A DNA stretch of 64,000 bases from Cavia porcellus (GCF_034190915.1 NW_026947490.1:68809494-68873493), one strand, 5' to 3'. Positions 44,640-57,117 are shown, numbered from the stretch's first letter. A program made the numbers and translations. The notes: generated from the letters alone by a model not told the origin.

Positions 44640-45280
44640 GGTGGACTGACAACTGGTGGGCAACTTGTGACACCCAGATGAACTGAATCAGCATGGTGCT
44701 GGGCATGACGGGCCCACCTGAGGATTGTTTCCAACAGCCTACAAAGAGAACTGGATGGAAAGATGGTGAGCTGCTGACTTTCCAGAAGAAGCTGGTCATG
44801 CTGGCTTCCTTACATGAAGTTGGCTGTTCTCATCATTGGAGAAGCTCAGGACTTCACCATTGCTGGGGATGGCTGTGGTACTTTTGGGGGAAGCCTTGGT
44901 CCTTACTTTGAGCATTGCTTCCTGGCTCCAATGCAGAATCCTCAACCCACTGGCACAGATCCTTCATCCCACTGGTACAGACTTTCTAGCTTCCCCCACT
45001 GGCCTTTGAACCTTCCCAGCCCAGATCCATGAGACAGACTTGCATGAGACATTTTTTGATTTTGCAAGCAGTTGATCAGATAGATCATACTCCTAATGTG
45101 GGAGAGCCTTGAACGATCAGTTGAAGGCCTTAAATGCAAAATTGGGTTTTTCTGGAAAGAAGGCATTCTGCTTCTGGACTGCAGCATGGCCTGCAACTCC
45201 CCACCTAATCTCAGTGTCTTAAAATAAATCAATCTCTCAGTCTCTCTTCCTTTAAGAGAGAGAGAGATGGAGATATAGAC
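44640..45280 (+). mobile_element. LTR-like dispersed repeat, copy 2
   Basis: Aligns with the reverse complement of 20311-20936 through 'gaactgaatcagcatggtgc', 'gggcccacctgaggattgtt', 'gggatggctgtggtactttt', and 'acttgcatgagacatt'. The right end carries 'gactgcagcatggcctgcaa' and 'cttaaaataaatcaatctct', resembling the polyadenylation region of ERVL/MLT2-type LTRs, then a short AG run at 45255-45268. Confidence 0.62.
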
Positions 45281-46156
45281 ACAAACAGATATATTTCAGC
45301 CCTTCTTTGCTCTGTCACTTGACTTTCACAGTGTGGAGCTGCATGTGTGTTGGTTGCACCTGTGTGCATTAGTTCCCTTACTGGGTCAGTGTGCCATCTG
45401 CCTGGCTAGACTGCTTGCCTTGCAAGGACAGGAGCCGCATCCTGTCCGCTCTGAAGCCAGCTCCTGGTGCAGCCTGGCTGGGAAGCATGGAGGAAACTGT
45501 CATCTGTGGGAACACAAAGAATGGCACCCCAGGCCTGGGCCCCAGAGACAACACCCCCTCCCCAGGCAGAAAAAGGAAGCATTGGGGCTCAGGGCTGTTG
45601 AGGCACAGGGCTCAAGGCAGCTGGTTTCCAGGACCCAGAGAACCATGGATGGGCAAGGTTTGGACAAGAAAAAAATTATAATCACAAGAATGAACCAAGA
45701 ATCAGAGGATGCTGATCCCAGCAGTAGAGCTGCCTCCCATGTCTGGCTAGTTCTTTGTGAACAGCCCGTTAAACACATGGGTCCTGTTGTCCTTTGCCCT
45801 GTCCCTCTCCCACAGTGTTTCCACCTGGAGCAGTACAGTCGCACACAGTGGCCCTCAGGGCACTACCGGCTCATATCGGTCCCCTCCTTCCCTCTTCTTC
45901 TCAGGCACTATAGCTGTGTGGGGCCATGACACTGGCCAGCTAGCTCTGCACCTCAAGCCTCCACCTGCCCTATCTGCTGCTCTGTGTCCATGGTAGCCTC
46001 CCTCACACTTCAGGTCTCAGATCCCACACCCCTGGCTGACCATGCCATGCAAGATGCCAGGCCTACATTACTCCCACTTCCTGGGAATCTGCTATTTGAA
46101 AGCACTGTATCATCCTCTATCTGCCTTCCTTGATTGATCATTCAAAAATCTCTTAG
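45281..46156. other. Unassigned GC-rich sequence
   Basis: Contains the longest non-repeat forward frame, 198 codons (45333-45929). It has no domain and no Kozak or splice context I trust, and a comparable frame runs on the opposite strand (45500-45844), so I do not call it a gene. Confidence 0.45.
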
Positions 46157-46231
46157 AGGGCTGGAGATTTAGCTCACTGGCATAAGTGCCTGCCTAATAA
46201 GTGTGAGTTCAATCACCAGTACAAAAAAAAG
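46157..46231 (+). mobile_element. ID SINE
   Basis: GGGCTGGAGATTTAGCTCAC start, 'tggcataagtgcctgcctaa', degraded B-box GAGTTCAATCACC, short A tail. Mid-age copy. Confidence 0.9.
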
Positions 46232-46457
46232 AAGACCCAGGATGTAAGTTCCAAGAAGTAGGGAGTATTGTGCTTGGGCATCCCTGGGACACAGCACTGT
46301 GCCTAACACCTTGTAGAAGATCAATGGATGTTTGAGGAGAGAAGAAAGAAAGAAGGGGGAGAGAAAGAAGGGAACAGGAGGAAGAATTGGTCCCAGAGCC
46401 TGATATAGGCTGTGCCTGGCTATAGGACAAATAGCAGAACTTGAGGACTAGGTAGAT

Positions 46458-46830
46458 TATTATGGTTTGGACCTAAAATATCTCCCAAAGTTCTGCTGAG
46501 AGCTTTGGAGAAGGAAGGGATCATGGGAATTAACCCATTAAGTTCATAGTTGAAGGGGCTGTTAGGACGGGGGACCTGCTTAAAGGGACTTTGGGGGCTA
46601 CATCTTGACTTTGGCTCCTTCCTCTCAGTTCTTTCCCTTTCTGTTTCCTGGCTACCGTGAGGTGAGCAGCATTCCTCACTTTCACCATGGTGCATAAGTC
46701 TCATCATAGCAGAGGAGCCAGACTAACCATGGTCTGAAACACCTGAAATGTGAGCCAAAATGAACATTTCCTCCTTTAAGCTGTTCTGCTTGGGTATTTT
46801 GTAACAGCAGCAAAAAAATTGACTAACACA
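46458..46830 (+). mobile_element. MaLR-type LTR (ORR1-like), solo
   Basis: Starts TATTATGGTTTGGACCTAAA. Contains 'ctgtttcctggctaccgtga', 'gtgagcagcattcctcactt' and 'gtgagccaaaatgaacattt', and ends 'gggtattttgtaacagcagc' then TTGACTAACACA. A well-preserved example of the rodent MaLR LTR layout. Confidence 0.9.
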
Positions 46831-47790
46831 GATTACAATTAACTAGGCACTAATAGAGAACAAAACATATACGACACACGGAGTAGATACACTCCTACGG
46901 TCCCAGGCCTAGACTTCAAGGGACCAGCACTGAGAACAACATTGCAAAAGCTCCATCTGGCTCAGAGTGCCCCATGCTGAAAACCACTCTGTAATAATCA
47001 CTCGGCACAGGTCAGTGATGCACAAGCAAATGTGGACCTGTGCACACACCAGCACACAGGAATTGGGACATCTCAGCCTCTGCATGCACTGCTGGAGTCC
47101 TCTGCTTCCTTGCACTTGGCCATTGGTATGTGGATGCCCACTGTGTAAAAAAAAATCAGAAGCAAATAATACAACTGCCTTCTTTTCTTTTCTTCCTGCC
47201 ATTTCCATTGACATTCTTGTCAGTCACTATTTCACTAAGCAGAAGAAGGAGTAGATGTCACGCTTCACCCACCTTAAATTCACAAGCAGTTCTGTTCTCT
47301 AGGGCCCTAACATTTGTAGAATTTATGAGTCTGAGACTGAGGTCTCCCCAATGTGGTTTTCTGAGAAATGTCCTCCACTGCCCCATAGGACAAAAAACAA
47401 CATGGAGACTTGAGCTCACAGTATTCCCTTCCTGAGCATCTGCTTCTCCTCTGTCAGTCTGAAGGCCAGACATGGCTGTAGGCATGGAGGAAGACAAAGC
47501 AGGGGTTTGGTGAAGATCTGAGACACCTCTGCACTGAAGTCAGCCAGCTCTATCACTGGCTTTGCTAATGGAAGCTGCAGTTTTGATCTCACAGCTCTGC
47601 TTTTACTTACCCTGGATGCTTACTTGATATTCTTTCCTTTTACAAAATGAGGCTGGAAGGGACCCACCCTTACCAGCAATTTCCTCCACCACTGAAAGCA
47701 GATCAGACAAAAATATAAGCATCACACTATGCTATCAAGAATAGTATTTCACTAGGGTTGATTTTAAGGCAGAAAAAATTAATAAAACTT
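46831..47790. other. Unassigned sequence
   Basis: Overlapping frames at 46909-47497 on both strands without domains. No repeat recognised. Confidence 0.45.
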
Positions 47791-47970
47791 AAGCGTTGTG
47801 CAAGGACTCATACCTTTAATCCCAGCACTCTGTGAGGCTGAGGCCAACCTGGGCAACTTAGATCCTGTCTCAAAATAAAAAATAAAAAGGGGCTGTGGAT
47901 GGAGCTCAGTACAAAGGGACTGGGTTTAATTCCCAGTTCTGCGCTCAATCAATCAATATTAAAAATAAAA
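47791..47970 (+). mobile_element. B1-dID dimeric SINE
   Basis: Left monomer B1 ('tacctttaatcccagcactc', 'gaggctgaggccaacctggg', 'cctgtctcaaaataaaaaat'). Right monomer is ID-like ('ggggctgtggatggagctca', 'gactgggtttaattcccagt'). Approximate direct repeats AAAACTTAA (about 47785) and AAAACTTGA (about 47971) flank it. Confidence 0.85.
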
Positions 47971-48139
47971 CAAAACTTGAAAGTTGAGACAAAAGTGACA
48001 GATTTTCTATCTTGATTCTAGGCTGAGGTGGCCCTCTGACCCTCACTGGCTTCTCTGCAGTCTTTTCCTAAGGTGCTGATGTGGACACAGGAGCTCATCA
48101 CTGGGACACAGTATCCAAACCTGCCGCGGAAAGGTGGTG

Positions 48140-48420
48140 AGGTTTACCTTGCTCACATTTTTTAGTCCATATTTGCCTGGCTCAAAGGCAGGAGGCACAG
48201 AAGAAGGGTTGGTGGAGGAAGGCTGCTCACCTCATGGCAGCCAGGAAGCAAGGAGAGAGGAGGGCAGGTTGGAGAGAGCTATGCCCTCTTCTGCTTCTCA
48301 TCCCCAGTGACCTGCCTCTTCTCACTAGGCCCTGCTTCCTAACAAGCCAGTTAACCACCCACAACACATCACCTTTGAATGTGTGGATTTGGTGGGGGAC
48401 ATCCAGATAGAAATGATAAC
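48140..48420 (-). mobile_element. MaLR-type LTR fragment, reverse
   Basis: 'ggaaggctgctcacctcatg', 'gcagccaggaagcaaggaga' and 'ggggacatccagatagaaat' in order; the reverse MaLR layout as at 14395. The left terminus is degraded. Confidence 0.8.
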
Positions 48421-48529
48421 TGAGGCTTATAAGCACAACCTGCACCCCAGCTGGGAGAGCTGGGCACTCCCTGTTCTGCCCCTACTCTGGCAGAGAGGGG
48501 ACTCGACGCCCCTGTCTGGGTCCATCTTC

Positions 48530-48790
48530 CATTTTATGTTACTGTGATGAAATGAGAGAAAACATTTACTTAGCTCACAGAGGTCAGAAGTGAAAACTCA
48601 CAGTGCAAGGTCTGAGCTGCCTCGTCCTCCAGCAAAGTCATGTGTTTATCTCTAAGTCCAACCTCTCAGTCCCTCTTTGCATAAAGCTACCAGGATTCAA
48701 CCACAAGGCCTCCACCTTGGTGACCTTTCCAAAGGCCCCACCTTTGAACACCATAGCTGGATTCAGTTTCCACCCTCATAGTGCAGGAAA
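48530..48790 (-). mobile_element. Probable MaLR-type LTR fragment, reverse
   Basis: 'ttatgttactgtgatgaaat' and 'acatttacttagctcacaga' resemble the reversed MaLR 3' end. The rest is diverged. Confidence 0.5.
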
Positions 48791-49149
48791 CTGCTCAGCA
48801 CCCCAGACGGCACTGACAAGGCCTAGAGTGTTAGGAACAGAGAGCAGTGTATTCTGCCAACTTCCCTATGCGGGGCTAATGTCTCGTGAGCACAGAACAA
48901 AGCTTTGTTTCTACTTTTACACTGTTCCCTTTCTATGGGGCAGTTTTTCACTGGAAACCAGCATGCAGCAAGATTACAGAAGCAAAGCAGTGACCAAGGC
49001 AGGAGGGAGACAGGGATCAAGGGGAGCAGAGAGTTCAGACAGAACTTTCCAAGTCTGCTGTGCTCCACTGACATTACCTCAGAGCTACACCCATACCGAG
49101 CTGAGTCATAAGCATCAGTTTCCCCAGGAGCTTCACTATGCAGTCAATT
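48791..49149. other. Unassigned; position expected for ERV 3' sequence
   Basis: It lies just downstream (minus strand) of the retroviral env remnant, where a 3' LTR would be expected, but no LTR landmark is visible. Confidence 0.35.
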
Positions 49150-51110
49150 CACTGTCACCCAGTTTCATCCCGAGAGGGTCTCCTCTCTCCTTCTCTGCTC
49201 TGAGACTCTGTTGAAGAGCGTGACCTTCTATACCAACTTCCCTCATCACGTTCCTTCTGCTCAGTACCCATGTTTAAATAGCCTTCCATAGATTGATATC
49301 CCCTGGCCCAAAAAATGCAGATTCCCATGATAGCAATGAATTCTCCCAGCATGGCTCTAAAACCGCCTAAAGTTGAGAACCTCCTAACATTTCTCCTGGA
49401 TTCCATCCTTCCCAGATCTGGACTGCTACATGGTCTAACTCCTGCATCCTCTCAGTGATTTCTTCCATTACCCATCTTTGATCATCTATTTGAAGGCAAC
49501 AGTTGATTAAATTGAGCTTCCTGTAAACTCCTCCTTCTTTAGCTATTAGGTTACAGAGTGCTAGTCTATTTTGATATGCTGCATTTTGAATTTTCGTCTG
49601 TTAGTTAACTAAGAGATTCAACACATGAGCAGTTTCATTAATTATGATTCCTAGTACAGCGTGTAGGCTAATCATTCTACTTAACATGTAAGTGGGATTT
49701 CAGTAACTCCACATCCCATCCTCAGCCCAAGTGGCTAGCCCATAGTATTGGATTATTCTCTCTGGTGGCCATGCATCACCTTATCAGTTATGTATGGTTA
49801 TACACCTTTTCCCACAGGAGCAAATGTCTACAGGTTTAGCCCAATATTTCCCTTTGGTATGAGGAGGAAGAAGGGTGGATTGACCATGCCCAAGATTAAT
49901 TTGTTGCTCAGTTAGTTTCCTGGGAGTTGAGCATAGGCTCTATTCCCACATATCCAATATGCTCCCCTGGATGAAGGCAGTTATGTTCTTTTACCAGGGT
50001 TCGAGTCTGAGAACTGGGCTAAGCGGCTGCCTTTAATTTTGTTTCCCCACCATTCTGTGCTCCTTTTGGCCTCATTACAGAATCTTTGTCCCAGGCAAGT
50101 CCGTTATCCTACCTAGCCTCAGAATCGTTTTCCTTTAGACAGCTGTGTGACACCATTCTTAACATTTTTTCCAATTTGAGGGCTTTGTGATTGGCCATTG
50201 GTCCCCTACAAGGGTTCCCCCCACACTTAAGGGATGAGATGATGTTCTGGGAGTGTGCTATGTCTAATGAAAATGTTTTGCATCACAGAGGGGATGTCAG
50301 CAGAGGTTGGATCATTTTCTCATAAAAAATGTGGAAAATTTGGAAGCTAGATGTGGCTGGGGCATGAGTATGCCTCTTGGTACAAAGCACCATCCCTGGT
50401 TCGTGACCCTAACCATATAGATCAAAGCCCACAATCTTTGCCTTCTACTCAGTCTGAGTTGTGGGAGTCTAGTGTATTAAGCATGACTGGAATGCATATC
50501 CCAAGCGTTCAGGAGGCTGGAGGTTTTCATCTTTTTAGGGAGGACCCTGTTTGGTAGGTAGCCTGCCCTAACATGACCAGTGTACACAGCCAAGCTCGCC
50601 TATGTCACTGCACTAAAACCCTCTCCAGAAACACACATATTTTTAATTTATAGCTGTACTCTCCTTCCCATCCTAGACCTCCATATATTACAACACAGAA
50701 TTTAGCATCTCCTCTGATGGCAAGATGTAGCTTATTTGCTTCAGTGGCAGAATTAATCGTCAATGGTTACTGGGTCTCCAGGCTTTGCCCTTATAGTTCA
50801 GTTTATCTAAGGTACAAGCCATTCTCTCCCTTTTCCCCAAGTATTCCCCACCTAGACACAACCCAAATTTCAAGCTCCCATGGGGTTCCCATCTCATTAC
50901 AGTTTCAAAGGAAGATGTCTACCCTGAGAACTGCATCCTCCAGCCATGCCGATGGCAGCCCGAGTGGAGGGAATCCCTGCATGGAGCCACCACAATTGGC
51001 AAAAAGTTGCTCCAGAGATCATACCACAACTCTAAATCATTGTGACCCAGATCACTGGTTGGGCCAAAGGATACCAACCATGGCCTCAGGAATGTCACAG
51101 TAAGACGACA
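49150..51110 (-). pseudogene. ERV env remnant
   Basis: It follows directly on the integrase end. The surface part is too decayed to identify by motif. Near the 3' end a GGV-type stretch and an adjacent CC pair (49496-49501) sit where the transmembrane subunit's disulphide motif is expected, but the usual upstream cysteine of that motif is not evident. Frames are interrupted throughout. Confidence 0.65.
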
Positions 51111-51122
51111 GTCCTGCTCTAG

Positions 51123-51830
51123 TCACACTAGAGGCTGACACCGCCTTTTGAGATCCTTTGTGATGAACCATGACCCCTTGTTTCTAATTGTACTGCATTT
51201 ATACTGCTGTGGGGTGATCAAACTGGCTGTCAGTGCCTCTTTCCAACTTGGCTCAAGGCACTCTGGATACCAATCCTTTACCCAGACTGTGTATCCAGGA
51301 AAGACAAGGTGTAAGGGACTAGACATGCTACTGGGGCTCTCTCTAATGTCCAGGCACCTATGTTTTTGGAGATCTTCTCCAGCTGTTAGTTGTTTTTCTA
51401 AGGAAGATTCTTCTACTACTCTTACCGGGTGAGCCAGCATTCTTATGATGAAAGAGGGTGTGCATACACAATCTCATGAGGGGATCAGTCCATGTTCTTA
51501 TAGGGGCTCACCATGTCTGGAGGAGCACAGGGGCAAGGCTGGGCCCGGGTGAGTCCTGTGTCTTGTTTCCCCAGCCCCATCTTAGGGTCCTATTCATTCT
51601 GTGTTCCCAGCCCTGGAGCTAATAGGCTGGATGAAGATTGCAATTAATTCCCAATGATCATGCCACCCCTTGGACCACCAGTGTCACAAAGGCAGGACCA
51701 CTGTCACACCCTACACTCAAAAGGAGACTACAGTAGGGAATGGTCTCTTGTAGCAGTCATCGTGTCACTTCTGGGGCTATTTCCATCTGATAGCATAGTA
51801 CTCTGAAGACTGAACTCCTACAGAGTTCTG
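51123..51830 (-). pseudogene. ERV pol remnant: integrase core and C-terminal domain
   Basis: Integrase core words are visible in broken frames: a GIN-x-x-LHPAY-like stretch at about 51625-51660 and MNRTL at 51583-51597, both at the spacing seen in retroviral integrases. The C-terminal SH3-like domain is in a 105-codon frame (51123-51440), with VWVKDW at about residues 52-57, matching the class I pattern. Stops lie between the two, so no functional product. Confidence 0.78.
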
Positions 51831-51835
51831 GGAAT

Positions 51836-52822
51836 CTCTCAAGACAACTCCAAGTCACATGAAATAATGTGCAAAATTCTGTGTGTCTCTGTCTGTGTGT
51901 ATATGTGTGTGTGTGCACAATATGTGGAAAGTAGATTTGTAAACTGCGTCAAAGTATGTGAATATTCCCTCACTCCACACTAACCCCCAAAAAGCATGGT
52001 TTTGAAAACATGGATATATAAGTAGAAAATTGACACTTCTAGAACCTGTAAAGCATGAACACTGAAGAGACACACAGAATGTTAAATGCTATTAGAGAAG
52101 GAAGAAGACTAACCAGCAGAGTTTCGGGGATTTTTAAAGTATCTGTTGGCACTACATACTGATTGCTTTCATTGTGGGGAGTGGGCGCACGCACAACATA
52201 TCTTCTTTTTATGTCCCTTTTTCCTCTCCTCCCTCTCCCGAGAGTTTTGGACTTTTAATTTTAATTTTTATTTGCATTAATACCTGTTTGTAGTGCATAA
52301 TGATTTCATACATTATGCCTCCCCAGGAGTTCTGTTCTTGTTACAGTAAAATAAGAAAAGACATTAAAGACGAAGAAAATGATGTCAAAGAAGGATCAGA
52401 AGGATCTTCTGCCCAACTGAAACAGTGGCTACCATTGGAAGACTTTTCAAGGAAATCACACAGTGGACAGGGACACTGGGCTGCAGAGTGAATAGCACAA
52501 GGCTGCTCAGGAAGAAAGAGAGGAGACACAGAGCCCTTGCTCAAGGGAGGATGTCAAGGTCCCCTAGAGAGCACACTTTTAATGCAACTGGTAGGACAGG
52601 TATAGAAGCTCAGGGTCCCTTATTTTTAAAACTTGTTGAGTTTCTATGAATCCAAAGTCTAAAGAAACTGAAGTTTGAAGAAGGTTCAAATCTCACCAAG
52701 CGACATCCTGGGCAGCCACTTATCTACTAGATGTGAGCAGGCAGCCACTTCAGTGGCATACAGAGAAACCACTGGAGCTGGCCTTGGACGACCTAATTTT
52801 TCCTCTTACCATTCTTGCCTGA

Positions 52823-52825
<3 letters not shown>
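51836..52825. other. Unassigned, with TG-rich run and possible L1 3' scrap
   Basis: 51879-51918 is an imperfect TG/TC run. 52245-52325 ('tttttatttgcattaatacc' and following) vaguely resembles the antisense 3' end of L1 as at 10545. Otherwise nothing recognised. Confidence 0.35.

Positions 52826-52869
<44 letters not shown>
52826..52869. repeat. (TG)n microsatellite
   Basis: 22 uninterrupted TG/GT units; likely polymorphic in populations. Confidence 0.98.
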
Positions 52870-52872
<3 letters not shown>

Positions 52873-53094
52873 GCACAACAACAGCTGCTGCCTGTCAGGC
52901 TGGGAACTCAACTAGAAACAGAGATCGCCACAACTGTGCAGTGCTGGGACTCCGAGTCCCAATAGAGGGAAAATGCTCTAAACACAGAAGACATGCTGCC
53001 TGCACAAGATCCTTGGGAATGAACTCATCTGAGTACAGCCACAACCCGGTCCCGACCCAGCTCATTCACTGCCTGGGTCTAACAAAAGGCCGGG

Positions 53095-54800
53095 AATAAT
53101 AGAGGAGAAGCTCAGTAAACTTGAAGACAGATCGGTCGTCAGAAATCATCCAAATGCAAACACAGAAAGCAGATTTTGTAAAAGAGATAGGAACCTTGAA
53201 AGACAGGAGCTCTGAGAGGGACAAAAGAGCAGGCCTAAGACGTGCACAGTTCCAGAAGAGACACAGTGGAGCATAGTAAACATTTAAAGAAAAGATGGCT
53301 TAGAAATTTCCACAGCTGATAAAAGACATAAACTATTAAATTCAAGCAGCTCAAATAATCAAGGCAGGATAAATGCAATCACAGCGAGGCACATTATAAA
53401 CTAGCAAAAAGCTTATCATCAAAAAAGACTAAAATAGGTAGGTAGAGTCTGGAGAGTATAATTTTTTAAATTTTAAAGTCAAGCAAAATACTGTGTTTCC
53501 AATCAGACAAGAAGGTGACTGAGGGACAGCTCCAGAAACAGCAAAGAATGGTCAGAGTCGTGGTGTGAGGGGACAGCATGGGTCAAACTCTGCTCTGGTA
53601 ATGCGCTGAGCAGAGAACTCCAGCTTCATCCATCTGTTTATCTGACAGGAAATGCAGATGGTAAGAGCAGGAACCACCTCAGGATCATTGCAACACTTAA
53701 ATGTACATGACTGTATGGTGTCTAACTCATAGAAAAATGTCAGTGAAAGGTAGCTGGGAGGACGATGAGCAGAAGCTGTAAGCACTGAACACAAAGATGT
53801 AAAGGAGGAGCAAATGCTTTACAGAGAAAGGTCTTTAGGAGCCAGGAAAGGATTGGTGGAGACAGCAGTTTCAAAGAAGCAGGGGCAGGAATTCAGACCA
53901 ACTTCCTCATGGAGACACCGGAAAATTTAAACAGAATGTAAAGTGTTGGCTTGAAGGCACCAAGAAGCAACAAGATGGTGATGAATTACCGGGGAAGCAG
54001 CTGGCATTGAAGACTGATTTCTCCTTGCATACTGGTCCTTTTCTAAAGCTACAGCTGAGAGACTGAATGCTATTTTTGTCAGAGCTAACACTTTAGAGTC
54101 CAGAGTTCAAGGAAGAAGTCCTAGCAGATGTCTTTGGCTTTGGATCGAGACTTTAAAGCACCACCTCCCAGGAATGTGTGGTACAGTGTCCTTTTGGGAC
54201 CTGCCGGCCAACTGACTTAGCTCAGTCTCTGTGACTGTGTCAGGAAAATTTCATCTGGCCAGCCCACCCAGGCTACCAGCAGAGAAACACAGAACAATCC
54301 TAGGCCTCACAGTTTTTCAACAAATAATTTTATGAACTCATAGTCAAAAATAGCTCAGCACATAAGACAACATGAATGAAATTATGGAGAAACAACAGTG
54401 AAGAGAGACAGACCCACAAGATTCAGGCTGTTGTCACCCGACAGATTTTGTAGTAAAAATGCTCAAAGATATAAACAAGGTTGAGAATTCAACAGAGAAA
54501 CTGACAAAAATAATGAAATAACTCAACTACACCCAGTGAAAACAGCCATCAAGAATCAAGGTAAGGATATTTTCAGATAGTTTAATCACTCTCTGACTTT
54601 GCACCATGTGAAATATCAAAGCAAAATTCTTCAGGCAGAAGAAAAATTACCCCAGATAGAGTTTACATTTATCAGAAGAAAAGAGGACCACTAAAAGAAG
54701 TGGAGGTGTAGGCAAAAGCGAGTACCATTTGACTATTTAAAACCAAACAAGTGTTTTACAGGATATGAGACCTGGCAAGAAATGAAATTTTCAGCAGTGG
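53095..54800 (+). mobile_element. Ancient LINE ORF1 region (HAL1 or L1M type), interrupted
   Basis: 'aagctcagtaaacttgaaga' (53108), 'atttccacagctgataaaag', 'aattcaagcagctcaaataa', 'cgaggcacattataaactag' and, after about 1 kb of unclear sequence (53475-54310), 'ggtaaggatattttcagata' and 'attcttcaggcagaagaaaa' follow the ORF1 and post-ORF1 order of old HAL1/L1M. No frame survives. The middle stretch has no identified content. Confidence 0.6.
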
Positions 54801-54892
54801 TGGCCTCTGTGTTAGAAAGACAGTTAAATTTAGAAAAGTATTACATAAGAACTTTGCATTTTATATATATATACATAAAGTCAAAACTGCCT

Positions 54893-55110
54893 ACCTTAGT
54901 CCATTTCCTGCTGCTATTGCAAAAACCAACTTACTGGGCCCTGGATCTGAAGGCAGTGAGTCAGAGGGCAAGGCCTGGCACCTGCCTGGAGAGCGGTGAG
55001 GGTCTCCTGGTGCACCGTGACAGGCAGAGGGCCCAGCTGTGGAAGGACACCAGCCAGCAATTTGGGTCTCCCTCTTCCTGCAGAGAGCCTGGCTCCAGAC
55101 AGCATCAACT
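54893..55110 (-). mobile_element. Possible MaLR/MER-type LTR fragment, reverse
   Basis: 'ccttagtccatttcctgctg' then 'ctattgcaaaaaccaactta' is the typical opening of reversed MaLR-type LTR ends. The remainder is GC-rich and diverged. Frames here are opposite-strand and domainless. Confidence 0.5.
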
Positions 55111-55275
55111 ATGAACATTCCCGGCACATTCACTCTGGCACACAGAAACTTCAGCAATACCAGTTACAAATTTGTTTGCTGTGATGAAATTTATGGTTTC
55201 TAAAAATTGGGATCAAGTGTTCAGCAAAGGAGAATCTCCACTTGTGTTATGCTGTCATTTTAAATGACACCTTCA

Positions 55276-55440
55276 GACCAGGTATGGAGGCACACGTCTG
55301 TAATCATCCCAGCACTCAGGAGACTGAAGCAGGAGGATCACTGCAAATTCAAGGCCACCCTGGGCTACAAAGTGAGTTCAAGGCCAGCCTGACTGCATAG
55401 TGAAATCCTGTCTCAAAAAGACAAAATGAAACAAATGAAA
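55276..55440 (+). mobile_element. B1 SINE with internal duplication
   Basis: 'accaggtatggaggcacacg', 'tgtaatcatcccagcactca', 'agcaggaggatcactgcaaa', then two copies of a 'caaggccacc/agcctg' unit (near 55350 and 55380), and 'tgaaatcctgtctcaaaaag'. The internal tandem duplication is a feature of evolved rodent B1. Confidence 0.93.
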
Positions 55441-57117
55441 AGAAAAAAAAATACATGACAAAATAATACTTAAAGGCATCTAGGAAATAACAATAAGTGA
55501 AAACAATAGAAATAAACATCATCAGAGAATCCAATTAAATATGGTTCTTAAAGTATATGCATATAGAAACACTGGAAAAATAAAACATAAGTATTATAGG
55601 TGCTGGTAAAATTTCATGTGCTTCAATTTCTTGTATTTAACTGTCTTTTCTACCTTACATGTGTATTACTTTATAATCAGAAAAAAGTCTTAAAAGGTAA
55701 TAATAAATTGATATTTTTCTTTTAAAAGTAGAGTCAACCTCACCATAATACATAAAAGGAAACTTGATTGGGAGGCAGAGAATATAGCTTTTTCTCATGC
55801 TATTTCTATCTCTCTGAATAAGTTATTCGATATCACTGTATCTTTTTACCCAAGTACCTCCACTTACAAGCAAGGGCTTCTACTGTCTGTTTAGGTGGTC
55901 AATTCGTTGTCTAGTAGCTGCTACACTCATTAAGTCAAAGACTCAAGAAGCTTTCATTTCTATCTTTTTTTATTTCTTACACTTTAAGGGAACACATAAA
56001 GGATAAAATATTCACTGGGCTATTGAGCTTCTGGATGCTTTCCCTTCCAACCCTTGCTACAGTACTGCAGCGTGTTTCACATGGCACTTTTTTAGCCGTG
56101 GCTTGGGTTGGAAAAGTTAGGTGCAGTCTTCCTCACCATCACCCCATCATCCTTACAGAGTGGGATCTGAGGACCTGGAAGCGTTGCTCACTGACCCAGC
56201 CATCTGTGTCCTAGGCTTGTCCTTCACCGCTCCTGAAGACCAGTTGTGTGGCATGATGTCATCCTGGGAGAGGGCAGGGCTTCCGAAACCCTGAAAAGGT
56301 GCCCAGGCTTCAGGCAGGAGAAGCAGGCATTGGCTTCTTCTGGTACCAATGTCTCCTCCCTCACCAATCTGTTTCAAGTTTATGATTCACAAGGGTTACT
56401 GAACATGGTGAGAAAGATAGTCCAGCATGGCTCAGGAAATTTAAATTTCCTAGATCATTTTCTCCTCAGTTCCCCTAATCCATAACTTTAAAAAGACTAT
56501 CAAAAAAAGAGACTATCATCTGAAGACTGTCACATCAAGAGATTTAAAGTTGGTTAAAAAGCCACGTACATCACAGAAGCTATTCTGTCCTCATGAAACC
56601 CTGCAGGAACGTGATGCCTTTACCAATCCACGGTGATTTTTCCTGGGAAAGAGATGCCTCTCCAATAGACAGATGGAGACTGGCCGCATGCCACCCAGAG
56701 ATAGCAGCCTCATAGAGGCATGGGGCTTGCTCCCAGGGGAGTGCCACAGTGCCCATCTCTCCACCTTCCAACAAAGCATTCATGGGTAGCCACGAAACCT
56801 CTGCAAAAGGTCTGCAAATACTTCACTGAAAGGAAAATGGAATACAGGTCTCACTTGAGCTCATTTGAGATTTATATTTGTTGAATTTGTCTGGCAAGTC
56901 TGTGAGACAGGCACTATTTGACTTGGGAATGGAATGGTTGCCTAGGAGACATGGATAAATGGGGAGAAGGGGCAGGTCCAGCAGGGGGAGGTTATAGGAA
57001 AGGCATGTGGACTCCTCCTAGGGTCAGAGAGACAGAGAAGGTTAAAAAGCATGAAGCGTGTGCCATTAAAATATCTGTAGAAATCCACGTTGCAAGCATC
57101 ACAAATTGCACACAAAT

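Larger units (their letters stand above)
49150..51835 (-). mobile_element. Endogenous retrovirus internal fragment (class I, ERV1-like)
   Basis: Minus-strand order is integrase catalytic core, integrase C-terminal domain, then envelope surface and transmembrane regions: the normal pol-env order of a gammaretrovirus-like provirus. Frames carry many stops and shifts. gag, protease, RT and both LTRs are not recognised. It is an old, defective genomic remnant. Confidence 0.78.

Noticed and set aside
45333..45929. 198-codon forward frame
   Set aside because: No domain, no family resemblance, long overlapping frames on the other strand, GC-rich local composition. Chance frame.
48603..49214. 203-codon forward frame
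   Set aside because: It runs antisense across a MaLR-like fragment and next to ERV sequence; no domain.
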